A stretch of 64,000 nucleotides of DNA from Lachnospiraceae bacterium (GTDB lineage Bacteria > Bacillota > Clostridia > Lachnospirales > Lachnospiraceae). The notes below the pieces were generated by a model that saw nothing but the letters and a program-made list of their open reading frames with translations, was not told the DNA's origin and did no database searches. The translations under genes and the position numbers were made by a program. Of this stretch, positions 44,629 through 53,253 are shown piece by piece; position 1 is the first letter of the stretch, and each line of letters begins with the position of its first letter. Where the stretch lies: positions 124,001 to 188,000 of the forward strand of contig JAFSLV010000041.1 in the NCBI GenBank assembly GCA_017448245.1. Reading direction: 5' to 3'.

Positions 44629-45476
44629 GCCGCTGCCTTTAACAGTCCCTCGCTTGCTTTCCTCAGCTGGGACGAATCGAGTCCCGGATCCCTTTCGACC
44701 CCCTGCATCCGCGTGATAAAAGACTCGGTGACGGGCTGTGAAAAGCGATCCGCAAACAGACTTAACGACGTATCCACGATATCGACCCCCGCCTCCACGG
44801 CCTTCATCAGAATCTCCTCGCCCGCTCCGTCCGCGTGGCGTACTCTCAGATTGAGCGGTATCCTGGTCCACTTCCTGATGTCTTCGATCAGCCTTGTCAC
44901 GGACGTCTTTGTCAGCTCACGGTTTAAGTCCATCACGGACAGGATATCGGCACCCGCTTCGGTCAGATCGCGGACGATCCTTTCCGTGGTATCATTTGTC
45001 CCGGTTTTTTTTCTGTAGCAGAAGGCTGCCTCGATCGCCGCGCCGTATTTTTTGATCGTGCGCATGACACGCACAAGTCTCTCCCTGTCATTTTCCGCGT
45101 CATAGACCCGGAAGATGTCGATGCCGCTCTCAATGGCCTGTAAGATATACGCATCGAGTGCCTCATCCGTCATATTTTCACCGGCAAGCAGCGCACGGGT
45201 CCTCAGAAACATCTGCAGCCTCGTCTCCGGAAACGCCTGCTTCATCTGCGCAAGCATCTCCCACGGATCGGACCAGGGGTTGTTTTCTTCCTTCAGGCGC
45301 CAGTAATCCATCACCTGGTCGCTCCAGCACTCGAGCGCGTAATAGCCGCTCTCGTCCAGCGCCCGGTAGACCGACGTAATGTCCTCGCCCGTCAGGGACA
45401 GTGCCGCACTGGAGCGGTAGATATCCCTGAGAACCGTATCGCATACAAGAACGGGGGCCGTGTTTTCCATTGCCAT
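44625..45476 (-). CDS. Degenerate carboxyltransferase-domain (OadA/PycB-like) protein
   Basis: The 283-residue protein clearly has the TIM-barrel carboxyltransferase frame of oxaloacetate decarboxylase alpha and pyruvate carboxylase: CDTVLRD, LECW, MFLR, GIDIFRVYDAEND and GVDIVDTSLSLFADRFSQP. The active-site residues are mostly gone. The carbamylated Lys is Met182 (VMDLN), the two His metal ligands are Arg211 and Arg213, and the Gln after LRD is Arg21; only Asp18 stays. There is no biotin domain. It is not expected to do the usual reaction and may be a partner or a new enzyme. The ATG at 45476 with GAGGAGA is preferred over 45521. It follows gcdA by 22 bp. Confidence 0.8.
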   Translation of the reverse strand: MAMENTAPVLVCDTVLRDIYRSSAALSLTGEDITSVYRALDESGYYALECWSDQVMDYWRLKEENNPWSDPWEMLAQMKQAFPETRLQMFLRTRALLAGENMTDEALDAYILQAIESGIDIFRVYDAENDRERLVRVMRTIKKYGAAIEAAFCYRKKTGTNDTTERIVRDLTEAGADILSVMDLNRELTKTSVTRLIEDIRKWTRIPLNLRVRHADGAGEEILMKAVEAGVDIVDTSLSLFADRFSQPVTESFITRMQGVERDPGLDSSQLRKASEGLLKAAA

Positions 45477-45498
45477 CCTGCTTCTCCTCTGTTGCGCT

Positions 45499-47265
45499 TC
45501 AGACGCGCTGCCCTTCATCATATTCGATGATCGAGCGCACCGTCATCATCTGATGGAACGGGCAGATCGACTGAGGATTCTGATAGGCCGCCTGGGTGAA
45601 CATCGCCATGTAATCACGGACCTTATTCATGTCGACCACCTCGTCGATCATGCCGAGCTTGGCCGTATAATCGGGACGTGACATCTTGTGGAAGCGTTCG
45701 ATCAGATCGTTCATCTTTTTGATCGTTTCGTCATGCGCCTTGCCTTCCTTCTTTTCCTTGACGAGGCGTCTGACATACATCGCGGTCGCGCCGGTCTCGG
45801 AATAGAGGGCATAGGTCTCCGATGCCGCCGTGCCGATGGAAAAGGCATTGGTCTCACCCTGCGGACCTCCGAGCACGTAATGCGCGGCGGCGGACGCCTT
45901 GCGGACCGTGATCTCGAGCTGCGGGATGCGGCTGTCCTGAATCGAATAGATCAGCGCCTGGCCGAGACCCAGAAGCTCCGCCTGCTCCGCGTAATCGTCG
46001 AGATCGATGCCGGAGGTATCCTGCAGCCAGATGATCGGGATACGGTCCCTGGCACACAGTCCTACGAATTCGTTCATCTTGACGAGGCCTTCCCTGTAGA
46101 GCTTGCCGCCGATGCCCATGGCGGGCTGCGGACGATAGGAAGGATAATTCATGATCGGCCCCTGCTGATTGGCGATGACGGCCACCAGCAGCCCCCTGAC
46201 GCGTGCGAGTCCGCAGATCATCTCGGGTCCGTAGCCCTTTTTGTATTCCATCAGGGCGCTGTCATCGACGAGTCTCGCGATCACGTCGTACATGTCATAG
46301 ACCTGGCGCGGATTCAGCGGGATCACCGAATACAGCTCCTCCGTGTCAAAGGCCGGCGGGCAGGGAGGCGCGATACGGAAAAACTCCGGATTGTACGCGG
46401 GGAGATATCCCATGTACTTGCGCATCGCCTCGATCACGCCGGGGTCGTCGTCATAGATCTCCCGCATAAAGCCGGTCTTTTCAAAATGGATGGCACTGGT
46501 TCCGGGCGGGGGGGCCGCTTCCCTGACCTGTTGTTCGTGCGCATCGATCAGCTGCTCCGCAAATTCCTCATCGATATAGCCCTTCGGCGACATGCCGGAT
46601 TTGATACCGTCGCCCGCGACCGCCATGTTGGCATGCCTGTTGGCGATGATGACCGTCGGCGAGATCGAATGATAACCGCCGCCCGCGGGATTGGTGCCGA
46701 AGATCCCGACCAGCACGGGAAGCCCGAGCTGCGCCAGCTCCGCATTGCGGTAAAACGGTGCGCCGCCGCCGCGGCGGTTGGGATAGACGAGCTCCTGCTG
46801 GTCAAATTTGACACCCGCACAGTTGAGCAGATAGATCATCGGGATATGCAGGCACTTGGCCGTGTCGGAAGCACGTAACAGATTTTCCGACTGTCCGGGT
46901 ACCCAGGCGCCCGCAAGCTTTTTGTTGTCGGAGGCGGCGATGACGGCCCAGTGGCCGTTGACGCGTCCGATGCCTTTGACGATCGAGGTCGTCCCCGTCG
47001 CGTTATCCATCGGATTGAACAGCGAATTGAGGGGAAACCAGTGACCGGGGTCTACCAGCTTTTCGATGCGCTGCATCGCCGTCAGCTGATGATCGGCATT
47101 GAGGGACTTGTCGTCTCTTCCGTTGGCAAGCGCTTCTTTGATCTGCTTCGCCACATCCTGCTCGATCTCTTTCAGCGCCTTTTCGTTCTCATCGTCCTTT
47201 TTTGCGATCGGCTTGCCGATCTTTGGCATATGATGGAAATATGCCGGCATGGAATAGCCTGTCAT
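45499..47265 (-). CDS. gcdA: Glutaconyl-CoA decarboxylase alpha subunit-type carboxyltransferase
   Basis: The 588-residue length and long stretches such as RIEKLVDPGHWFPLN, ASDNKKLAGAWVPGQ, YPNRRGGGAPFYRNAEL, GTNPAGGGYHSISPTVIIA and NPQSICPFHQM match GcdA of amino-acid-fermenting Firmicutes. GcdA moves the CO2 of glutaconyl-CoA to biotin and leaves crotonyl-CoA. The membrane pump (GcdB), biotin carrier and delta subunit are not in the window. A related branched glutaconyl-type substrate is equally possible. It is 104 bp after the MmgE/PrpD gene in the same direction and 22 bp before the degenerate carboxyltransferase gene. Confidence 0.93.
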   Translation of the reverse strand: MTGYSMPAYFHHMPKIGKPIAKKDDENEKALKEIEQDVAKQIKEALANGRDDKSLNADHQLTAMQRIEKLVDPGHWFPLNSLFNPMDNATGTTSIVKGIGRVNGHWAVIAASDNKKLAGAWVPGQSENLLRASDTAKCLHIPMIYLLNCAGVKFDQQELVYPNRRGGGAPFYRNAELAQLGLPVLVGIFGTNPAGGGYHSISPTVIIANRHANMAVAGDGIKSGMSPKGYIDEEFAEQLIDAHEQQVREAAPPPGTSAIHFEKTGFMREIYDDDPGVIEAMRKYMGYLPAYNPEFFRIAPPCPPAFDTEELYSVIPLNPRQVYDMYDVIARLVDDSALMEYKKGYGPEMICGLARVRGLLVAVIANQQGPIMNYPSYRPQPAMGIGGKLYREGLVKMNEFVGLCARDRIPIIWLQDTSGIDLDDYAEQAELLGLGQALIYSIQDSRIPQLEITVRKASAAAHYVLGGPQGETNAFSIGTAASETYALYSETGATAMYVRRLVKEKKEGKAHDETIKKMNDLIERFHKMSRPDYTAKLGMIDEVVDMNKVRDYMAMFTQAAYQNPQSICPFHQMMTVRSIIEYDEGQRV

Positions 47266-47369
47266 GATCTGCTCCTCCTGTTAAATGGTTTCGCTTGCGG
47301 TTCTGTTTGATTGTGTTCTTTCATGCTTCTTGCAACGGCTCTCTTACACCGAAAACATGGAGAATGGCC

Positions 47370-48758
47370 TTATGCGATCATCGCGCGGATGAGAATTCCG
47401 ACATCCGTAAGATTCTCCAGATCGTCCACCTCCCGACGGATCACAAGCGCACGTTCCTTCGGGATCTGCAGGGCGGCCGCCCCGATGCAGTCCTCCATCT
47501 TTTCCATCTTTCCTTTTTCCGTCATCGGCTTTTCCTCACAGCCGAGCGTGTATTCCATATAATGTTCATGGACCGTTCCGTCTTCCATGGTGACCTTCAT
47601 GCGGATCGGACAGACCTTGGCATGGTAGTGTGCTTCGATCTCTTCATCCACGTGCCCCTGTACCAGCGCACAGATCCTCAGGACGTCTTCTCTTTTGACC
47701 GCCTCTTCCGTAAAGTCCTTGAGGCCGACCCTTCCGTCGACCAGCGCACAGGCGACACCGTAGGGGATCGAAAACTGTCCGTCGACGACCTGCTTCGGAT
47801 GATTGCGCGTCTCCTTCGGCTCGCAGCCGGAGCTCAACAGATGCGCATTCATCCAGACGTCAACGGCCGTAATCCTTGTATGATCTGGCTGATACTTTTC
47901 CTTCAGTTCGAGCGCACAGCCGATCGGCGGCTGTGAGGGTCTGCCGCAGGGCCAGGGTTTTAAGGCCATGGTTTCATGCAGATAGACCTTACCGAGATCG
48001 CGGATCGCGACCTCCCTGTCATATCTGTTGTTCAGATAGATCTTATAGAGACCGTACTTGCCCTCAAAGACATTGTGTGCGCCGATGACGCCCTCACGGG
48101 CAAGCTCACAGGCTTCGACGGCGGCTCTCGACGCAAAGCCCGGCTGCATCCTTTTGGTCCAGGCAGAGTCCGTGATGGCCTGGTAATTGCCTGCCGTCTG
48201 ACCGTAGGCGATGCCGAAGGCGTTGAGCATCTCGTCCTGATTGAGACCTAAGACCCTGCCTGCCGCGGCCACGCCTCCGTAGATCCCGAACAGCGGCGTA
48301 TAGACCCAGCCGCACTCGACGATCCCGACGGTGGTCGCAAGAGAGAGACGCACATGCACGTCGAGCCCTGCCGTGATCGCGGTGATGAGCGTCCTGCCGT
48401 CGACGGTTCCTTTTAACTCGGCGGCGGCAAGGGCACATCCCGTGATGATACAGCCGGAATGCATCATGGCGGTATCGTGCGTATCGTCATAATCATATCC
48501 GTGGATCATCGTCGTGTTGATGCCTGCGGCAACAGGCGCGGGGAACGCGTCCCCGAAGACAAAGGTCGAGGCCTGTCCGTTTCCGCCATGGGACGCGGCC
48601 ACCTTGCGGAGCTGTTCGATGCCCATGGCGCTCGAACCGGCAATGCCGGTCGAGAGCGAATCAAAGAGATCCCTCTTGGTTGCTTCGACGGCGCTCTTTG
48701 GCAGGTCCTCGTATCGGATATTTGCCGCATAGGCGGCAAGGTCGTAAGCGATATCCAT
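47370..48758 (-). CDS. MmgE/PrpD family protein (prpD-like 1)
   Basis: The 462-residue protein has the all-helical MmgE/PrpD opening (RDLFDSLSTGIAG, HGYDYDDTHD with the His/Asp active-site cluster, and AYGQTAGNYQ). Family members are 2-methylcitrate dehydratase, cis-aconitate decarboxylase and epimerases of small di- or tricarboxylic acids; which applies here cannot be said. It is a paralogue of the protein at 54474-55868, sharing QTAGN-Q-x-D, TKRMQP-x-x-A and REGV-GAHNVFEG. It follows the dehydrogenase gene by 6 bp. Confidence 0.9.
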   Translation of the reverse strand: MDIAYDLAAYAANIRYEDLPKSAVEATKRDLFDSLSTGIAGSSAMGIEQLRKVAASHGGNGQASTFVFGDAFPAPVAAGINTTMIHGYDYDDTHDTAMMHSGCIITGCALAAAELKGTVDGRTLITAITAGLDVHVRLSLATTVGIVECGWVYTPLFGIYGGVAAAGRVLGLNQDEMLNAFGIAYGQTAGNYQAITDSAWTKRMQPGFASRAAVEACELAREGVIGAHNVFEGKYGLYKIYLNNRYDREVAIRDLGKVYLHETMALKPWPCGRPSQPPIGCALELKEKYQPDHTRITAVDVWMNAHLLSSGCEPKETRNHPKQVVDGQFSIPYGVACALVDGRVGLKDFTEEAVKREDVLRICALVQGHVDEEIEAHYHAKVCPIRMKVTMEDGTVHEHYMEYTLGCEEKPMTEKGKMEKMEDCIGAAALQIPKERALVIRREVDDLENLTDVGILIRAMIA

Positions 48759-48764
48759 GCGTTC

Positions 48765-49658
48765 TTACTCCTGAATGGGATAGAGCTCGCGAAGCAGGCC
48801 CGCCAGCGAAGAGGAATCCTTTTCCGCATAGCCTCTTTGCATGCCCATGTTATACCACTGAATCATGTTGTTGCAGTTAAAGCCCGGCAGATGCAGCTCG
48901 TCGAGGAGCTCCCTTGCGAGCTTTAAGTCCTTTAAGCTCATCGTGATCGGACTGTAGGACTTGTTGCTTTGTCCGTATTCGTTGTGCTTGATATGCTCCT
49001 GCTTGATGCGGAAGATCTCGTTCTGCGAGGAGGAGGACTGGATGACCTCATAGAGCGTATCAAAGGGAATGCCCATGTGCTCCGCCATCACGACCGCTTC
49101 CGCGTCCGCAAAGAGGATGGCCTTGCTGAGCATGTTGTTGATGATCTTGAGTGCGACGCCTCCGCCGCGCACGCCCGCATAATGCACTTCACGGGAGATA
49201 CATTCCAAAAGCGGTGTGAGGCCCGCCTTGTCGCTTTCTTCTTTGGTGGCGCCCAGCATCACGGAGAGATCACCGTCCGCCGCTCTTCCGGCTCCTCCGG
49301 ATATCGGCAGATCCACGTAGACGATGCCCTTTTTGGCCGCCTCTTCGCTCTGCGCTTTGCTGAGCTGATATCCGACCGTCGAGGTGTCGACGATCCAGAG
49401 ACCTTCTTTGCCGTGGGCGATGAGGCCGTCCTCTCCGGAGACCACGATCTCGTCCGCCTTTACCGTCGGCATGGAGATAAAGACCACATCACAGGTCTTT
49501 GCGATCTCTTCGTTCGAGGCGATCGTCGCGCCGAGTGCGCGGATCTCTTCCTTCTTCTCCTCTACCAGGTCGGAAGCGTAGAGACTGCCGTTTTCCTTTA
49601 AGATGTTTTTTGCCATCGGCATGCCCATGGTGCCGAGTCCGATAAATCCTACCTGCAT
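48765..49658 (-). CDS. Beta-hydroxyacid dehydrogenase (3-hydroxyisobutyrate dehydrogenase-like)
   Basis: The 297-residue NAD(P)-dependent enzyme has the Rossmann opening VGFIGLGTMGMPMAKNI, the substrate signature YVDLPISGGAGRAADGDLSVMLG, and the catalytic Lys in GVALKIINNML. Relatives oxidise 3-hydroxyisobutyrate, tartronate semialdehyde or 2-(hydroxymethyl)glutarate. The start is MQVGF at 49658 with AAAGGAG. A longer upstream frame has no family match. It heads the operon dehydrogenase, MmgE/PrpD, gcdA, carboxyltransferase-like. Promoter C lies upstream but points the other way. Confidence 0.92.
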   Translation of the reverse strand: MQVGFIGLGTMGMPMAKNILKENGSLYASDLVEEKKEEIRALGATIASNEEIAKTCDVVFISMPTVKADEIVVSGEDGLIAHGKEGLWIVDTSTVGYQLSKAQSEEAAKKGIVYVDLPISGGAGRAADGDLSVMLGATKEESDKAGLTPLLECISREVHYAGVRGGGVALKIINNMLSKAILFADAEAVVMAEHMGIPFDTLYEVIQSSSSQNEIFRIKQEHIKHNEYGQSNKSYSPITMSLKDLKLARELLDELHLPGFNCNNMIQWYNMGMQRGYAEKDSSSLAGLLRELYPIQE

Positions 49659-49760
49659 GCGTATGCTCCTTTCACATGATCCGGTGCCGCCCTCCTTGGT
49701 TCCTGATTCTATGAAACCACATAACAGCCAATAAAAAAAATACTTGTCTTTCATGGCCTA

Positions 49761-49825
49761 ATAGGCTTCTCCTATCCCCTGCATATCATCGGGTATTGGA
49801 CGAAAGGCGCCTTCTTTTTTAAGAT
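49761..49825 (+). promoter_or_regulatory. Regulon promoter C (before acd3)
   Basis: Box ATAGGCTTCTCCTAT (49761-49775), 20 bp, TTGGAC (49796-49801), 18 bp, TAAGAT (49820-49825), with start expected near 49832. The box is symmetric, so it could also act on the divergent dehydrogenase operon, for which TTATTG-N17-TAGAAT is a weak promoter candidate. Confidence 0.78.
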
Positions 49826-49882
49826 AGTCTTTGGATAACAAAACAGCGCGTTTTTTTTGACGCAGACATAAGGAGGCGACCT

Positions 49883-51076
49883 ATGGCAATCGGATTTTTG
49901 ATGATGACGGACTATCAGCGTGAGATTCAGGCAAAGGCACGCGAGATCATGGAGCGCATGCTCCCCTTTGATGAGCTGCGCCGCAGGGAGGACTTAAACG
50001 GCGGCGTCGGGGAATTTCCCAAAGACGTGCAGCTCGAATTTATGAAGGCGGATCTCTTTGCGATCAACATGACGCCCAAATACGGCGGCAAGGGCAAGGG
50101 CTTTGTCGACCGCACGGCACTCTATGAGGCGATCTCTTATACGGATCCGGGCTTTGCCTTCGGTTTCCGGGGCCTCGGCGACAAATTTGACGCCATTGCG
50201 GATTCGCATCTGCCGGAGGACGAAAAACACAAATGGGCGGCCAAATTCCTTGAGACCAAAAATCCCGAGGTCGTCGGCGGTTCGTTTTGTCTGACGGAGC
50301 CCCAGGCGGGATCCGATGCCACGAGAATCGAGACCGAAGCCGTCTATGACAAGGGCAACGACGAGTGGATCATCAACGGTGAAAAATGTCTCATCAACAA
50401 TTCCGATATCTGTTCTTATATGACGGTCTTTGCGTGGACCGACAAGACCGTTTCCGCCGGCAAGGGCGTCACGGCCTTCCTCGTGGAAAAGGACCGTGCG
50501 GGCGTTACGGTGCTGCCTCCCGTCAAAAAGATGGGCTTAAAGCTCGAAAACGTCGGCGGTTTCAAGTTTGAAAACGTCCGCGTCCCTTCGACCCATATCA
50601 TCGGCGAGCTCGGCGGCGGATTTAAGAGCGCTATGGGCAAGTTGGACGTTGACCGCGCGGAAAATGTCTCCTTCTGTCTGGGCGCCGCACAGTCGGCCGT
50701 CGATTTCTGTAAGAAATTTGCCAATGAGCGCCAGGCCTTTGGCAAATACATCGTCCAGCACGAGGGCGTCGGCTTTGCGATCGCGGAGATGGAGATGAAG
50801 CTGCAGACCGCACGCGCTCTCCTCTTCCAGGCAATGGAGGCGGGCGACCGCGGCATGAATCTCGGCACCGCGCTGTCGATCGGCACCAAGTGGTACGGCA
50901 TCCAGATGTGCGTCGAGGTGGCGCAGGATTGTATTGATATCCTGGGCGGCAGAGGGACGCTGTGTGACTATCCTCTGGAAAAGGTCTACCGCGATCTGCG
51001 CGCGTTCCCCGCGATGGGCGGCACGCCTTTGATCGCCAAGAGAACGATCGCAAAGACCTTTACGGAAAAACACTGA
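49883..51076 (+). CDS. Acyl-CoA dehydrogenase-like protein with an altered active-site base (acd3)
   Basis: The 397-residue protein is a paralogue of acd2 (shared NGG-GE-P, GFAFGFRGLGDKF-type stretch and FCLTEPQAGSD). The usual YEGT is MGGT, with Gly379 in place of the Glu. In contrast to acd2, the loop KLDVDRAEN places Asp257 at the site where isovaleryl-CoA dehydrogenase has its Glu base, so the enzyme may use Asp. This was aligned by eye. AAGGAGG precedes the ATG. It is transcribed alone from promoter C and converges on the MFS gene. Confidence 0.88.
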   Translation: MAIGFLMMTDYQREIQAKAREIMERMLPFDELRRREDLNGGVGEFPKDVQLEFMKADLFAINMTPKYGGKGKGFVDRTALYEAISYTDPGFAFGFRGLGDKFDAIADSHLPEDEKHKWAAKFLETKNPEVVGGSFCLTEPQAGSDATRIETEAVYDKGNDEWIINGEKCLINNSDICSYMTVFAWTDKTVSAGKGVTAFLVEKDRAGVTVLPPVKKMGLKLENVGGFKFENVRVPSTHIIGELGGGFKSAMGKLDVDRAENVSFCLGAAQSAVDFCKKFANERQAFGKYIVQHEGVGFAIAEMEMKLQTARALLFQAMEAGDRGMNLGTALSIGTKWYGIQMCVEVAQDCIDILGGRGTLCDYPLEKVYRDLRAFPAMGGTPLIAKRTIAKTFTEKH

Positions 51077-51084
51077 TGATTATT

Positions 51085-52308
51085 TCATTTGCCACGATGC
51101 AGGGAAAGGCAGGTCAGGCACATCGAGCAGAACATGATGAAGGCCAGCAGGATATAAGAAGGAATATATGAGCCGAAGGTATCGGCAATCCACCCGGGGA
51201 GCGGTCCGATGGCGACGCTCCCCGCGGTGTAGAAGACCTGGATATTCTTGGCGATGCGTGTATACTCCGCATCGGTCGCAAGCTCCCCGGCAAGCGTCGG
51301 CTGTAAGACCGTGGAGATCGCATTTCCGAAGCCCCAGATGAATACGGCAAACAGACAGATCACTCCACCGTACGCCGTGCCCGCGAGACACACGAGCAGC
51401 ATCCCCGTAAAGTTGAGCGTATAACAAAAAACCGTGATGCGCAGTGCACCGAAGCGGTCCGCGATATAGCCGTAGACGATCTTTCCGATCGTCAGCATCA
51501 GGCCGAACACCGAGATATAGGATGCCGCGCGCACGACCTCAAAGCCCTGTGATACCAGATGCAGCTCCAGCGCGGGATAGGAGCCGTAGATCGCAAATCC
51601 CATCATGCCGCAGGCGATACAGGCAAGGACGATGGCGCTTCTCCGCGCATTCTGTTCCCTTCCCGTCCCCGCAGCATATGTCTCTTCTTCTTTTGCCCCT
51701 GCGACATGGTCGAGCGGCATCATCCCTGCGCGCTCCGGATCCTCCCTGAGAAGCAGTACGCCCAGTATGCCCGCAAAAGCGATGATCGCGGCTTCGATAA
51801 AAAAATTGACCGGCAGGGAAAAAAGGCCCGTCAGCGCGGCATTGAGCGGCGGCAGGATGACGCTCGCCATCCCCGTACCGGCACTGCACAGACCGATCGC
51901 AAATCGGCGCCCCGTCTTAAACCACCGGTTTAATAGTGCGGAGGCGGCGATCAGTCCGCCAAAGGAATAACCCGTGCCGCTGATGACGGCGGCCGCAAGG
52001 CAGGTCGCATAATCGGGTGCGAGTCCGTAGATCACAAAGGAGACCACGACCAGCGCATTGGCGATCAGAATGCCCTTTTTGATGTGAAACAGTTTCAGAT
52101 AGCGGTCGACAAAGAGCATGCAGACCAGGGACGTAAAGTTACGCACCATCGACAGCGTCGAGCACTGCGCATTGGTGAGTCCGTAAGACTGACGCATAAA
52201 AGGGAAATGCGACGGAAACGCCGCATTGCTCATCCCCATATTGCAAAACAGTAAAAACATCAGGGATCCGCAGACCACCCATGCATAGTGGAATCTCTTT
52301 TTTTCCAT
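51085..52308 (-). CDS. MFS carrier, carboxylate-type (mfs2)
   Basis: The 407-residue, 12-helix carrier opens EKKRFHYAWVVCGSLMFL and is related to mfs1. The start at 52308 comes 1 bp after the hydratase stop, with GGGAG as ribosome site; a frame start at 52329 overlaps the hydratase. A hydrophilic mid-loop (about 190-215, with GAKEEETYAAGTGREQN) splits the two halves. It is the last gene of the operon prpD-like 2, caiB3, hydratase, mfs2. Confidence 0.88.
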   Translation of the reverse strand: MEKKRFHYAWVVCGSLMFLLFCNMGMSNAAFPSHFPFMRQSYGLTNAQCSTLSMVRNFTSLVCMLFVDRYLKLFHIKKGILIANALVVVSFVIYGLAPDYATCLAAAVISGTGYSFGGLIAASALLNRWFKTGRRFAIGLCSAGTGMASVILPPLNAALTGLFSLPVNFFIEAAIIAFAGILGVLLLREDPERAGMMPLDHVAGAKEEETYAAGTGREQNARRSAIVLACIACGMMGFAIYGSYPALELHLVSQGFEVVRAASYISVFGLMLTIGKIVYGYIADRFGALRITVFCYTLNFTGMLLVCLAGTAYGGVICLFAVFIWGFGNAISTVLQPTLAGELATDAEYTRIAKNIQVFYTAGSVAIGPLPGWIADTFGSYIPSYILLAFIMFCSMCLTCLSLHRGK

Positions 52309-52309
52309 C

Positions 52310-53191
52310 CTACTCCCACTCAAATTCACAGTTGTCGAGGATCGCCTTGCCGGTATTCATGTCGATATACCGGAAGGAGGCCTTTCCTTCCGCGATCTTC
52401 CAGGCTCTCAGCTGTACCGGCGTATCCGGATAGGCCACCGAGCGCATCTGGACATACATCCGTTTCATCCTCTCCGGCTCTCCGGGGATGATGGCCTTTA
52501 CAGCGAGGAAGCAGGCAAAGCCGAAGGAGGATAAGCCCTGCATAAAGGGTTTGCTTTGCCCCCTCTTCGCCGCAAATTCCGGATCCACATGAGAATAATT
52601 GGTATCACCGGTCAAACGATACAGCACATTGGCTGTCGGAGAAAGCCGGTTATCGATCACCCAGTCGGGGTCTCTGTCGGGATATTCCACGTGCGCCTTG
52701 GGGAAGGGTTCCCCGCCGTAGCCTCCGACGTCGCGGATGATATTCCAGGAGGTATTTTTGCACAGCTGCTGTCCGGACTCGTCATAGACCGGATTGTCGA
52801 CCTCCAGGACGATTCCCTTGTCGCCGCGGTCATAGACCTTTTTGACAATGGTGTTGTAGACAAGCGTGCCCTTGATCGGGTCGATGGGCTTACACATCTC
52901 CATCTGGTAAGCCATGTGCATGCCGCGCGGAACTTCTTTGCCCAGCTTATTGCTCAGATATTCCTGCGCCTGATAGTGCACGGGATACGGCAGCGGCAGT
53001 CTCGGACTGGTCTTGACGGCCGTATAGAAACCGAGGCTTCCGAAGGAGGGTACCGCCTTCATGCCCTTTTCGTAGGTATACAGCAGATCGTCCGCACCGG
53101 CACCTACCGCCAGCGCGTACAGGGCACTGTCTCTCCAGTTGTATTCGATGCTGCTCCATCCGGCGCTCATTCCGATCAGATCTTCATGCAT
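52310..53191 (-). CDS. MaoC-type (R)-specific enoyl-CoA hydratase 2
   Basis: The 293-residue double-hotdog protein has the hydratase-2 motif YRLTGDTNYSHVDPE (residues 191-205), with D196 and H201 as the catalytic pair. It would add water to a 2-enoyl-CoA or remove it from an (R)-3-hydroxyacyl-CoA. Tyr replaces the usual Pro of NPLH. GGAGG precedes the ATG at 53191. It follows caiB3 by 62 bp. Confidence 0.9.
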   Translation of the reverse strand: MHEDLIGMSAGWSSIEYNWRDSALYALAVGAGADDLLYTYEKGMKAVPSFGSLGFYTAVKTSPRLPLPYPVHYQAQEYLSNKLGKEVPRGMHMAYQMEMCKPIDPIKGTLVYNTIVKKVYDRGDKGIVLEVDNPVYDESGQQLCKNTSWNIIRDVGGYGGEPFPKAHVEYPDRDPDWVIDNRLSPTANVLYRLTGDTNYSHVDPEFAAKRGQSKPFMQGLSSFGFACFLAVKAIIPGEPERMKRMYVQMRSVAYPDTPVQLRAWKIAEGKASFRYIDMNTGKAILDNCEFEWE

Positions 53192-53253
53192 GATATTTCC
53201 TCCGCTGGGTCCGTGTTTTTTTACGTGTCTTATACGTCATGCGCCCGGATGTT

